A stretch of DNA of 64,000 bases. Origin: Datnioides undecimradiatus. Its lineage: Eukaryota; Chordata; Actinopteri; Lobotiformes; Datnioididae. This document shows, piece by piece, positions 23,512 to 36,400 of the stretch. How positions within the stretch are numbered: position 1 is the stretch's first letter; each line of letters starts with the position of its first letter. The DNA lies in the NCBI GenBank assembly GCA_008933995.1, contig WARS01000025.1, positions 5,749,477 through 5,813,476 of the forward strand, written 5' to 3'. The notes under the pieces were generated by a model that did not search any database, was not told where the DNA came from, and was given only the letters and a program-made list of their open reading frames with translations. The position numbers and the translations under genes are program-made.

Positions 23512-25600
23512 CGCGTCATGGTTATTGTGACTTTTCCTAACTGTGTTTTCCAGACAGGAAGCCAAATACGAGACAGCAAAGCAGAAGGAGAGAAGTACTT
23601 TTGAAAATATGAAGTGTAACTGATGCTGGATGAAGCATGAACACGAGGCCTTACTGAAGTCAGAAACACGATAGCTTTTTACTTTTTTAAGCTCTTAAAA
23701 CACAGTGTTACATTTGTATGTGCAGTTGCATACTGTGTTTATTCCATATTTTGTTATCGTCACGAAAAGCTCTTCCAAAATGTTGGAAACTATATTTCAG
23801 GCTATTTGTGACACACAATGAGGGGAAAAAAAACCCTCTCGCTGCCATTTATCAGCTTTAAATGCTGATATGACTGTTAATGCAAATGTGCTGCAGGGTA
23901 ATGCAAACTACAGTAAAATATGTGTTGAGCATACGTGGTATATGCCTTTTCCGTGTTACATTATTGCACTACAGCAGAGGTGGGGTAGGATGTTCGACTG
24001 AAAGACACGTGAAGAAGCCTTTTCGGAGCCAGATGCATTTTTCTTTTTACATCTGGGCCTGTTTGGAGCACGCTGCATCAAAATCTCTTGTTTTTTGGCA
24101 AATCTTATATTGCATTCATCAGACAGTGAACAATGAGCAAATGAACTACCACACTGACGACACCAGTCACCTATGGAGACGTTGCTTCCTGTTTTATTTT
24201 TCCTGGGATGGTCTCAGACTCCATTTTCGCAAACTGTACGGCCACAAAGAAACACTGTCGCTCCTGCTGACTGACCAGGGACCTATTACTACAGAGTTTA
24301 TCTTTCCTGCAGTGTCAGTGTGAGAAATAAAACAAAAAGTGATACGTTACTTTAAAATGACCCCACAGTGGCATTTACTAATGACATTATTATTTTTACT
24401 TTTATATTAATACATATATTTTAACCACGAGCACATGTAGACTTCTGTTTAAGCACTGACGTGTATATAAAAGTGTTATTTGTCTATTTTTTTTACTGAC
24501 AACGTGTTAGCAAGTTGTATGTGAGAATGTATGACACTAACAGCCCTCATAGCTGTCGAATACAACTAATACAATACTGCTCTCAGTACGATTTTAAGTA
24601 GTAGTAGAAGTAAAAACAAAGTCACATGTAGGAAGACTCTTAATTTCATACTAAAGCTCTTAAACATAGTTGTAGTTTCATTTTATTTTCCTTGTTTCTG
24701 GTAGTGACACTAAGATGAAAAAGCATTTTTATATTGATTTCACTCATTCAAAGTGTAATGTTTAAGCTACTATATCAATCAGCCATGGCTCATGCCGCCC
24801 TTGGCTTTAAACTGTGGTATCTGAATAAAAATCTCTACCGAACAGTGTACTGTTATCTCGTTCATTTGCAGAACTGAACACAAGTGGAGCGCAACTGAAG
24901 ATTATTTTAACAAAGATTAATCTGCTGATTTGTTCCTAGTTTTCCCTCAAATAGATGTTTCAGAAAAGGACTGAAATGGCTTGTTTTGCCAGATCAACCA
25001 TTCACAATTATTCACATTTTTCACATTTGAAAAGCTGAAAATTGCTGATTTTCTTTTGTAATTTTTGCTTAAAAATGCAAACAAGTGCTCGATTTTATCA
25101 AAGGAACGCAGATTCGTTTTCTGTCAATCAACTTCTGACAATTGACTGACTGAAGAAGCAGTGCGATTTTTTTTTAATTTTTGCTATTGTTTTCCAAGTA
25201 TTCAAAGATTTGTATTCACCGCGTGCACATGACAGGATGTACAGTCAAAACAGTGAAATGTCACATGACTGCAAAAACAAATGTGTACAATATAAAAACA
25301 AAAATAGATTGGTATTAATCTTATAACGTCATATCAGTGTTGGGGACATCTTATATGTTACAAGTACTTTTGATAATAATACTTATTTACTTGTAAACCT
25401 TGTATTTCACTGTTGTTGTGTTGGTACTGTTACTTAGGATCTGAGCACTTCCCCCAGCACCGTTTAAGCTGCATCACTCATACTTGTACATGCTGATTAA
25501 GGGATATCCCATCGGCTCAGAAGCGTGGCTCTGACGGATGTCCTGTGTCTCCATGTGAGGGATGATAGCTGTATTGTGTTAGTCAGCGCTTCTCAGGGTA
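23512..25600. other. Downstream of the 93-aa ORF; repeat fragments, no other gene seen
   Basis: An AATAAA at 24326-24331 (another near 24824) could end a transcript of the small ORF. Fragments resembling dispersed fish repeats lie at about 24945-25185 and 25342-25470. The 147-codon frame at 23880-24323 has no coding bias and no recognisable domain, so it is not called. Confidence 0.5.
24326..24331 (+). terminator. Candidate polyadenylation signal for the 93-aa ORF
   Basis: AATAAA on the plus strand about 815 nt after the stop codon at 23511, the first canonical hexamer I see downstream on this strand. Confidence 0.35.
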
Positions 25601-25649
25601 AACGTGTCCTTTTAATGGGGTGATTAAGACGATCATCTGCATGTTGCGC

Positions 25650-25775
25650 CTGGATTACAGCCTGAGATTAGACCCAAGGAGAACTCAGAGGGGAGCGGGC
25701 CACCTCACCCCCCCCCCCCCAAAACAGGGAGGACTATAAGAAGTCCCCCACCAGCCGCCACTCTCACCTTTTGTC
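25650..25775 (+). promoter_or_regulatory. guca1c: Putative guca1c photoreceptor promoter
   Basis: Upstream of the guca1c ATG are GGATTA at 25652-25657 and AGATTA at 25665-25670, matches to the OTX/CRX homeodomain core (TAATCC/TAATCT) that drives photoreceptor genes. A 13-C tract follows at 25708-25720, then a TATA-like TATAAG at 25735-25740. Spacing from the TATA-like element would put the start near 25765, with a 5'UTR of about 135 nt. Motifs are seen; function is inferred. Confidence 0.45.
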
Positions 25776-25899
25776 CCATTGTTGTGTGACTGTGAAGAAG
25801 GATAACTTCCACTTCACAGTAGACCAAGTGGGCCAAGTGAGGTTTGCTGCGAAAGGCTCCGGCTGTCTTACCCGTAACACACTCAGGTGTCAGAGAGAA

Positions 25900-28867
25900 A
25901 TGGGTAACTCAACAGGAAGCACCGTGGACGACCTGCAGGCGGTGGAGATGCACCTGTGGTACAAGAAGTTCATGACCGAGTGCCCCTCGGGTCAGCTCAC
26001 CCTGCACGAGTTCAAGCAGTTCTTCGGGCTGCGAGGGCTGGACCCCGAGGCCAACGCCTACATAGAGCAGATGTTTCGCACGTTTGACATGAACAAGGTA
26101 AGATGCTGCTTTTAGAGTTTAAGTTCATTCAAAAGGGATTTACACTTTGAATGTAGAGAGAGGTGCTTTTTAAAAGGTGGCAGGGTGGGACTGGTCCTCT
26201 CTTATCTCTAGTTTAGGTCGTGTTTTGCAAATTTGTTTTTATTGGTATTTAATAGAGAATGAATATAAATAAAAGATATTAAGAGAAAATGCAGAAAATA
26301 AGACATTTCTACACAATATGAAGATAAAATCTAATACTGGATGCTGCATTTTTAAACACAGACTGGTACGAACGATGAAATGTACATTATCTATTTTGTC
26401 CAGTCGTCTACAGATGTTTCCTTCTGGTTTCTCAAATAAATTACAATATTCATCAGGTCCATCAATGAGACAGCGGTAGCTTTTTAGCATTTTCATTGTG
26501 TCATGGTTAAAGATTTTCTTCAATGTGCCGTGTTCAAAGAGAAGAAAATCAGTTTTTCTGTTATTGTTTTCCTTTGAAAGAATAAAAGCTTTCATCTTTA
26601 AACTTTTCACTTCACTTGTAAAAACTTAGTTGCAGGAAACTTTTCAACGTTATGTCAGAAGTTCGCTAAGTACTTTTGCACTTTACTTTAATCTGGCGTT
26701 CATAAAAGAGCTAGAAAAACATTTTTGTTGGAGTCAGCTATCATTAAAAAGTATCTGCAGCTTTTCTACAAAAAGCATTTTATATATTATTATATATTAG
26801 AAAATCGTCTTTTAATTGTTCAAAAAGTTTGTAAAGTAAGTTATTTAACAGACTATGAACAAAGAGCAATATTCAGTCTTTACGTGCTAATAAACAGATC
26901 TTAAAAATGACTTAATCAATTACTCTGCAATCAAAATTTGGCGATTAATGTCACTAAATAAAGTATTCGACTAATTGTTTCATCACTAATCAATCAATAA
27001 GAACACCTGGGCCACTGCTTGACCTTTGACCTCTCTTTTAGCGCTACAGCAGAAAAACATCCATATAATTCGGTGACCTGTGTTCACTCAACCTAACAAG
27101 CGAGCCCGTGTCCTCGTCAGCAACAAGCTTGCAAACCATTTTGACCCTAACAGATTAATTAGGAGTGTCTGGGAGCGAGCGGCACGGTCATCAGAGGACG
27201 TGTCTGTCTGAGAAGCTGGACATCTATATTTAGCCCCCCCCCAATCAGCTCACAAAAGGCTGCTGTAATCTTTATGCATGATTTAAACTGTGAGATTATC
27301 TGTGAGACAATGCTTTGATGCTAAGATTGTTGCCTGTGTTCAGACGGTCCCTGGAGATAATCCTCCATCCCGGCACGCTTCATTTCACCCAGATAGCTTT
27401 TGGAGTTGAGATGACGGGGGATCTCTTTCTACTGAGCGACTGATTTTTATCACTTTGAATGGTTGAGGATAGCTTCATAATAAAGAGATGGCCGTGCATA
27501 ATAATTTACTGATGTTTGACACATGAATGGTCTCATCTCCCCGCTTGTTTTCACAGGACGGCTACATAGACTTCATGGAGTATGTGGCCGCCCTCAGTCT
27601 GGTGATGCGTGGAAAGATGGAGCACAAGCTGCGCTGGTATTTCAAACTTTACGACGTGGATGGAAACGGCTGCATCGACCGACATGAGCTCCTCAACATC
27701 ATCAAGGTACGGTCGATCACGCACCTGCAGCACCGTTCTGTTCTGGTGCACTTCCGGCCTCGACGTGGCCCTGATTATATTCTCTTCCTGCAGGCCATCC
27801 GTGCAATCAATGGGAATGAAAATCAGGACGTAACCGCAGAGGATTTCACTAACCGAGTCTTTGACAGGATTGATATAAATGGAGATGGTGAGTGTGTCCT
27901 GGCACTGTATACAGAGATTTAGGAAGAAAATCGATCGTGGGTGGACAGTGTTTAGACATTCATCAGCTCCGGCGCTGTCAGGAAACACAACAAGCATAAT
28001 AAGAGAAGATGTACTGTAGGTGGCTGCTGAACACAAAAGCAATCCTTAAACCTTTTAGAAAAGATGCAAATTCATCTTCAGCACCAGCAAGTCGGGGGGG
28101 GGAATCATCCTATTTTACACATCAAAAGTCTGCGAAAGGAAAGTTATCTGAGGCCGTTTGTGGGCTTTACCAGCAGAGCACACGAGGATCTCAAACTGTC
28201 AGTGGTCAAAATGCATTGTGGGTAATGTTGGGACTAAATTTTGAGTAAAATGCTTAAAATAAAATAAAAGAAGGACACAGTAAACAGACGAGATTGCCTT
28301 TAGCTTATGTGTTGTACATTAAGTCAAACAGAAAACGTGGATAGGGAAGTGGGTTTGAATCAGATCCTGCAGATGTGATTGGATCGCTCAAAAGTGGGCG
28401 GGGTTTAGCAAATACAGCGCCAGAGGAAGAACGACTGATGTTGTAATGATTGATTACCATCACCAACGTGTAAATAAATAAACAAATTAGACCTCATCAG
28501 CTGTTTTGAAAATGTAAATAAAGTTTTTGTTAGAGTTACAGACGCATATCTCTGTGATGTAGCTCCGTTAGCTACACACTAGCTAGCAGCTAACAGTCAG
28601 CATATTTTTTTAATCAGGCAATTTATGGAACAGCCACAAGTTCAAGATGACTGATCAAAGGAAGTTTCTGTTATAAATGATTTGACATGAATTCATATCA
28701 ATGCAATACCTAAGCTACACCTTCTTCCACCTCCGACAGGTGAGCTTTCCCTGGAGGAGTTCGTGGCTGGTGCCCGCAGTGACGAGGATTTCATGGAGGT
28801 GATGATAAAGAGTCTGGACCTCACCCACATTGTGGCCATGATCCACAACAGGAGGCACAGCGTGTAG
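25900..28867 (+). CDS. guca1c: Guanylate cyclase-activating protein (GCAP3-like), four exons, complete
   Basis: GCAPs are calcium sensors of photoreceptors that activate retinal guanylate cyclase when calcium falls, restoring cGMP after light. Exons: 25900-26097, 27557-27706, 27794-27887, 28740-28867, giving 189 residues, the usual length, with the four-exon structure of the family. The start at 25900 is chosen because MGNS provides the N-myristoylation glycine; the upstream open frame is 5'UTR. EF-hand 1 is degenerate with the family's CPSG signature (28-31). Calcium loops follow at about 63-74 ([12 protein letters not shown]), 99-110 ([12 protein letters not shown]) and 143-154 (DINGDGELSLEE). 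The C-terminus is IHNRRHSV. It is clearly a GCAP. Assignment to guca1c rather than another GCAP rests on remembered zebrafish GCAP3 similarity and the 3q13-type neighbours, so the paralogue is less certain. Confidence 0.9.
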
Positions 28868-29615
28868 GACGATCCCAGTCCGACTACCTCGTCCTCATTC
28901 ATGATTGAACCCGGGAGCTTCAGTACATCGCCTCTGGTCAAAGAGTCATTTATAGACTGAGATTTCTATTAAGATTGAATCCAGTTCAGTACGATGCCAG
29001 TGTACGATGCAAACACTGACATCCCTTATTTGTAACCTGTGAAAGAGTGACACACGTGCACTTTAAATGCATTTGGATGACTCAGTCAACCTTTGCGAAC
29101 TGGCCATTGTCCTTGTTTAATGATGCCGAGCTCTCCCAAGGCCACCTTGGCATGAGGGATGATCTCTCAGACGGTCCACTCACCCGCTGATACCTCGGGG
29201 CATAAAACAAGGAGATAGTGGACGAGAGTGGCAATTACATGCACTCAGTGCTTTCCAAAAAAAATTTTTTTCTGGCTATGAGTTCCTCTTCATCAAATTA
29301 CTCAACTCTGTGTTTACCCGTTCCTGCCTGCGGGTAGACAGGAGGAAGCCATGACTCTGCAGCGTGCTTAACATCCATGCTAATGTGATCAAGTCAAAGG
29401 CTGTAATACGGGAGCAGGAGACGGGTTTTGCAGAGATTTACCAGCGTGCAGATACAATCCGCAAATGTTTACCTTTTTTTTTTATGCTTTTCACGCGAAA
29501 TACTGGCTTTAGGGTTTTGTAACGTTTGTCTGTTGTGGATGTTTCTTTTGCTGTATGATTTGCTGCCTGATCAGCATAAATACAGACATAAATCATTGTT
29601 TTTGCTTATTTGTAC

Positions 29616-29621
29616 AATAAA
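29616..29621 (+). terminator. guca1c: Candidate polyadenylation signal of guca1c
   Basis: AATAAA about 750 nt after the guca1c stop, followed within 30 nt by a GC/TG-containing stretch (GCGCTCTGTG). It is the clearest plus-strand signal before the converging orc5 gene. Confidence 0.5.
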
Positions 29622-30431
29622 AAACTAATAATTTAAGCGCTCTGTGCAATGCCTCTATTACTGGAGGTGGTGCGGTTATTTCAGCTACACAAGTTCTTTC
29701 AGGTTTTTCCTTTAATCTTCACTTTCTTTCAGTTGTTATGATCATTTTAAGGCATTTCACAACCCTCATTTTTAAGAAAACAACCAGTACATATTTGCAA
29801 CTGATAACAGGGATTCACATGGCCAAGAGGTGGGGAATCAGTGGTCTGGTTTTACTGTTTAAAGGTTAAGGGAGGATCAGTAAACCTGATGCCAAATAAG
29901 GGAGCAGACCTTTAATTTTCTTTTATTATTATCCTATGACCTCAGTTATAAACCTCATACAACAGCTTAAACAAAGGCGACACGTTACGGAAACGAAATT
30001 CTCCCTTTGAGCAAAGGACGATGATTCACCTGCAACGCTGCCAAGTTCGCTCTGTGTCAGGCGCAACCGCGAAACCTGCCTCATGTTCATGTTTTATTTC
30101 TCATATTTTAAGCAGAATGAACTATACTACACACTGAAATTAGGCCATTTCCGTAAAATACATAACAAACTAAACATGGGCTTTTTAACAAAACTACAAC
30201 AAACACATGCAAAGTTGCCAATATGGCATTTATTTCACACAAATGCAAATATTCAACATGGATAAGAGACTTTACAAGAAAAACACAAGCTCATTCATCA
30301 ACCACAAGGGGGCAGCGACATAATTGGATTACTTCTCCTCCACAAATTTCTCAGCAGTGTGAGCTCCTCATTTTGAAGCGCCTGCATGTAAATCCCTCTT
30401 TTTTCTCACTGTCACCGTGCGTCATGTCTCC

Positions 30432-30437
30432 TTTATT
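30432..30437 (-). terminator. orc5: Candidate polyadenylation signal of orc5, very close to the stop
   Basis: AATAAA on the minus strand begins 10 nt after the orc5 TGA. If used, the 3'UTR would be only some 30 nt. An alternative signal near 30228-30223 would give about 240 nt. Confidence 0.4.
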
Positions 30438-30447
30438 CCCGCCAGGC

Positions 30448-33400
30448 TCACAGGAAGTCATACAGGTACTTGACAATATCAAAATTCACCGTCCTGGGAG
30501 ACAAATCACACAAAGCACATTCTCAGTGAAAAACATTATAAAAAGGTCATTTCCCTCTGCTGTCAGACTAAGTCATGTGGCTTTACAGTCACGCACGCAC
30601 GCACCTGGATATGGCACAGATGAAGTCCATCGACACGGCACATTTGTACTTCGGGGCATCGAGCTGGTCGTCGTGACTGACCCGAGTCAACAGCTGTAAG
30701 GTCACCAGGGAGGAGATCTACACAGAGAGGAGAGGGAGACTGAAACGACTCTAATGTTTCCGCTTCTTTAAGCACAGCGTTTCCACACTTTGATGCAGAG
30801 ACGCTAAATGATGAGAGCCAGTCGCGCAGATATGGGTCGAGCCTAATTTCCTAAAACCATTTCATGCTCAGGGCCATAAATAGATCCGCATTTGGCCACG
30901 GATCCCCAAACTCATGACCATACGGGGTGAAAACTCTCATCGGAGGCGCTGTTGTCATTCGACTTGATTTAACACGAAATGGTGTGCCATTTGCATTCAA
31001 ACCACACAGAGGAAAGATGAACATTATCACTTAAAATCCTGTAATTATTGAAGTGTACTGCCTTATCTGGAAAATGGGAGAAAAGCGGGATTAAACTCTT
31101 TTCTGTAGTCTGTCGGAACCACTTAACAGACCCAGGAGAGCTCCAGCAGCTAAGTTTCTGAGTCACAGTCATTGAGAAAGATTACAAGCCCTGCAGGACT
31201 AAATGAAGGGCAGAATGAAACCACCAGAGAGCTCGATTTAATTCCTGACAGTGGCGACGAATAGGCGGTGTTGAAAAAGGCGCTGAAACGCATGTTTACA
31301 GACACTTAAGGGGGGTTCATTAAACGACTGCTTTGGATGGATAAGTTCAGGGTTCTGCTGACAAACACGTGCATCCTCATTCGTCCTTTAACTTTACTAG
31401 TCAAGTCATCACAGACCCATGCTTACCATTCACAGCTGAAGGCGTGCACCAGAAGCTAGAAGAGCCATCAGAACAGACAAAGGTGAACATGTCTGCACTC
31501 TGAATCCATGACGCTCCTCGAAGCTGTGTCAGATGAGCGGCACCAGTCACAGCCATGCTAGCAGCCTCACCGGGCTGTACGTTTGCACCGCGGGGCTTTG
31601 AGCTAAAATGCTAACGACAGCTATGCTAACATGCTGGTGTTATGCAGATGATTACCATGCTCGTCATCTCTTTGGCACGGCACGGCACCAAAAGCTGAGG
31701 TGTTGAAGGGCCACCCCAGTTTTTTTGGTTCATCCTGAGGGGACCATGAATGCCTGCAGCAACACTGATGCCAATATATTCAATAGCTTCGCAAAAACTG
31801 ATTTTGACTACATGTGCGCACTATGTTCAGAGGGTTTAATGAAATATGCTGTAAACAAACACACTCATCAGCTGAAATGAAACTCAGATGTGAAGTGAGT
31901 AGATGTGACTGCAGTGGCCAGGCGGACGCTGACCTGGGAGAAGATGCTGGCAGTGGGGGCGACTCTGCTGTCCACAACACTATAGAAGATGGCGAGCAGT
32001 CGGTCCAGAGGGAAGGGCTTCGGTCCAAGAAGGTGGTTACTCGTCTATAGAAGTGACAGAGTGTATTGATATCATGCTGACAGAGCGCATCTGAAACCAA
32101 TGCAGATCCAAGCCGGCGTTATGCTGAGATGATCACCTTTTCATTTTTCTTCAAGAAGTTTGTTTTTCTGATTTTGCCGTGGTGCTGTCGGGAGGAAAGA
32201 GAGGGACATCAAAACTCGCTCATTCACACAAGTCAAGACAATTTCATTTGCAGGAATCACAAATGACCAAAATGGCCTGAAAGTGCTTTACAGGCTACGA
32301 CACCCTCCATCTTTAGACTTGTAACCAATGAGATCTTTTTATGTACCTTCAGGAAGAAGCGTTTATCTGTGCGGGCAGGGTTGTAGGACGCCAGGTAGGC
32401 AGCGATCAACAGGAACTTGGAGTAAAAAGGCAGTTCAACGTGAGTGTGGGCAGATAAACCTTAAGGAACAGAAACGCAATCAGTCAGACTAAAAACAGAA
32501 AGATGTAGCCCATATATCCTTGTTTGCTTTCCTACAGTACATCATAAATTAATTCAGTGCAACCCATGATTTGGTGATAATGAATTGTGGGTTATTTCTG
32601 GTGCGATGCACTGACTGTTGCAAGTAATTAGCTGCACACGTGGGAGCATGCATCCACGGTGTCACTGCACCCTATCAGCGGTTTTACAGTTTAACATCTG
32701 CTCTGCATATCGTATTACGTCACCGAGAGCCACAGCGCTCAGTGTGTGTTGGTACCTCTCAAGGCTCCAGACTCCTTCTCCTCCATTTGCTGCATCTGCT
32801 CCCACTGAAGACTGAAGACGAGACACGCAATAATGAGCAGAAACCACAACGCGCGCACGAACGGGTGCAAGGATCAGTCGTGACATGGTTCATGAGCGCA
32901 GTGATGTAAAGAACACAGACCTGGACACCTCTCGCAGGTAAACGGTCTGCATGGCTTTCTTCAAATGAGGCTCAATGTTCTTCCACAGCTTGTGTGTGTC
33001 AGTCTCTTTTACTGGAAACGTAAAACAAAGCCACAGTTACAGGACGCAGCAGGTCCGGGGGAGACAAAAAGATCAAGTAAAGCTGCACGTTATCAATATT
33101 TTTTATTGACAATGGATTAAATGACAGTGTGCAATGTGTCACTTGTGGTGAAGGGCCCACAGAGAATTATCACCTGACTCAGCAGCTCTCTGGCTTTTTA
33201 GCCTTTTTTAGGTCATTGTTTTGAATTTACTCCCCATAAACTCTGGACAGCAGGAAATGCGTTAGCTGCATGACACCAAGTGGTAACTTAAAGTAGAGTT
33301 AAAACAGAGCTACGGGATTAAAGATTCTGAGTAGCTACTTCTGCTTTTAGGGGTTTATGTTGTTCCTACAGCGGTTATGTGTGTAGGAACTGAAGCTACG

Positions 33401-36400
33401 CTGATGTGCACATCCTCAAACCATGAATACCATCAACGGTGCTCATTCTAATTTAACCAAAAAAGGAACATAACGTGTAACGTATGAATTGTATTGGATG
33501 GCTTTAGATTCGACAGGTGTGGCTTAAAAAGTGACCAGCGAGCGTAGTTAAAGCACAGCGCAGGGTGTTCCTGTACGAGCCATCTATCTCGTGCTGCAGT
33601 GGTGCCATTTGTGCAAGAAAAGCAGACACTGATGTATAAATCAAAACCGCAGGTATCCAAACCAACCCTAAATCCAGCTTTGTCAAGCGGACACAAAGAC
33701 TTCTCCTGCTGAATGCTAATGTTGCTGAGTGTCTGGTGTGTAAACAGGAAAACGCTTGCTAATGCATTCGCCTAAACTTTAAATGGTGATAATCTGTTAT
33801 TGTTAAAACTTGTTCTGCTTCCCCCAAGTGACCAAAACAAAAAGCAACAAAAAAACGACAAAACGAAATAAACAGATGCAGCTTAAAAAAGAAATAAATT
33901 TAGAAAAAGTTCAAACAGCTGCAGGGCATCTCGACTTGATAGAAAGATCCCTCTTCAAACGAACACAGAGGGTAATATAAGGTATTTTTAAATATTGATC
34001 AGCTGTCAGATGGATGAATACGCCTCTTTGTGCGCTACCTTTTCCTTCTGCCAGCGGCTCACAGAACTTTGAGAAGTTGAGGGCAGCCTAGTTGAAAACA
34101 GAAAGAGAGAAATCAATGATGAAAGACTGAAGGAAAATCAAAACAATGAAATATCTTCACTGACTGTCAGCGTGTGTGTGTGTGTGTGTGTGTGTCTGGG
34201 AGTGTGTCTGACCAGGTGACGCAGCTCTCTGAGGTCCCGACAGACTGAGTAAAAGACTCCCAGCAGGATGTTGATGTAGGAGGAGTAAAGCTCAGCTGAA
34301 TATGAGGGATGTCTGTCCTGGGACAAAATCTGCTGCAGCTCGCCTACAAACAGAGGAACGGACACAGACACACACACGGACACACACACGCAGAAAACAA
34401 CTGTCACTATCCTCAGGGTTACGCAGAAAAACAGAGATATTATAAAAAGTAATCTGTCTCCAGAACCAACATGCCAAGCACAATGATTCACTCCCTCTGA
34501 GTGTTTATTTATACAGCGATGTTCTGTAATTCCTCCACAGTCGCTGCCTGAAGTGTTAGAACGAAATCACAGGTACAAATCTCACATCTCGCACCGCATC
34601 CGCCAAGCGAGTGTCGTCATTACGCATGCGGTGTGGTTGGAGCTTTTCACGAGGCCGGCTGACGCGGCGCGTGCGTGCGAACAATTATACCTTTACTGTA
34701 GTCGGGGAAATGGAGCAGAAGGGGCTCGAAGCAGCCGGTGTTCGGTCTGAACTTGTCCCAGACGATTTCACTGAGCAGGATGACGGTAACGTTGTCCTCA
34801 ACCTGGAGAGGACACGTGTGCAAGCATGTTGCATAACAGTGGTTTTTGGTACAACAAGTGGACTCAGTGCTTGTGTTAACAGGTCAGTGAGGATACGTCT
34901 CCATGGCTACAAACATTAAAACCTTGGATTTATGCGGTTTAGATATTTACATATAATGTTTTGTAGATCTTATTTTGTGCAACTGACAAGCCGATTGACT
35001 GAAAATCAACAGTTCTGATCACAAAAATATTGATAAATCTGAAAAATAACATAGAAATATATGTAACCACTTCCTGTCAATCAACTAAAAATAAATAATA
35101 AATCAACTTTGAGGTCAAGATGATGATCTGCCACGATGTAACCGACCCTGATTAAACAGGATTTTTAGACGAATATCATAAAAATCAGCGTTTGTTAGAT
35201 CTCGAACCTGGTTGAAAGAGAGCACTTGTAGTTGTTATTGGCAAACACCCTGGAATTATTATCAAGAGAGAGAAAACGTTGGACCGGATGGATCCCTGCA
35301 GAACATGGAAGGTATCATGAGGTGTTGTGTTGGCACAACAGCACATCCTGATCCAATAAGATCAGAAGTTTGGCAGGCTACACCACGTAACACACTTACA
35401 GAGGGAGAACACACTCTAACCTCCCGCCTTTCTGACACTATAATAAAATCTACCCTGAGCCAACACAGTAAATCCCTCATGTTAAGCTTTGTGCAGAGAA
35501 GCAGTATTAGTGTTAATAATAATAATAATTAGATACACAAACAACCCTTCGTCGCCCTGTCATCCGTCACACACGTGTACATCTTAATTATCGCTTCAAA
35601 AGCCTGTGTGGCAGCAGTGAAGCGGCGTGACACTGAGAAGATAGATTCATCTAAACGCTCACAATCCACCAAAAACCGTTTTCACAGGAATGAGGCACAA
35701 ATAATCACATAAGTCTTTGCCCTCTTGATGTCTTTAATTAAAAAAAGCTGTGAGTGGCTGCCATCCTTCCTTCCCAACCGCATTGAGGGAGCGATCCACA
35801 CACTCAGCTCAAGGTCATTCGTTACAAAAGCAGCTCTCCCAGTGCCTCTTCATCATCTGCGCAGTGTTGCAACAACAATACAGTGGCTCGCTTGACGGAT
35901 AAAACAAAGAGCTCGCCGCACTTTCTCACCAGTTCCTGAAGACGCAGGAGCGCGGGGAGGAGATTGGCGTCAGTGTCTCTCAGAAGCTCGGCTTTGTCCA
36001 TCACCTGAAAAACATACATAAATAATAATAAATTAGGTTGTGAATGGCTTTTTTTAAAATCCCAGTACATTACTGTTTCATGTGCTGCTGCTCACGTTCA
36101 AACATAAATAATAAAACTGGTGCCAGAAGACCAGATTAAAGCTGCTCCTGTGCTGGCTGAAATCCACACTTACTCCCTTCAGGCTAATTCATCTGGAGCT
36201 TTGTTTAGCATCTATTTGCGCATGTTATCACTTTTAATCACATTATCGTACAAACATTTAAGTGACACAGCCAAAGAGTAAATTATTTGACATGCCGTGG
36301 ATTACAGTATTTTGAAGTGCCAAGTGAGGAGCGATTTTCCGGTCAGGGCGTAAAGTGCACGGCACTCACTATGTATCGCGTCTGCTTGGCAGGAGACTGG

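Larger units (their letters stand above)
28868..30447. other. Convergent intergenic region between guca1c and orc5
   Basis: Holds the putative guca1c 3'UTR (to about 29.64 kb) and the 3' flank of orc5. Between 29.64 and 30.2 kb nothing coding is seen. A second minus-strand AATAAA occurs near 30228-30223. Confidence 0.6.

Noticed and set aside
23880-24323. 147-codon plus-strand frame downstream of the 93-aa ORF
   Set aside because: Codon use is AT-driven and mixed, with no helix or domain pattern. It more likely lies in a 3'UTR.
26239-26610. 123-codon minus-strand frame in guca1c intron 1
   Set aside because: Lysine/asparagine/phenylalanine-rich translation typical of AT-rich noncoding DNA. 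No transposase or LINE motif could be identified.
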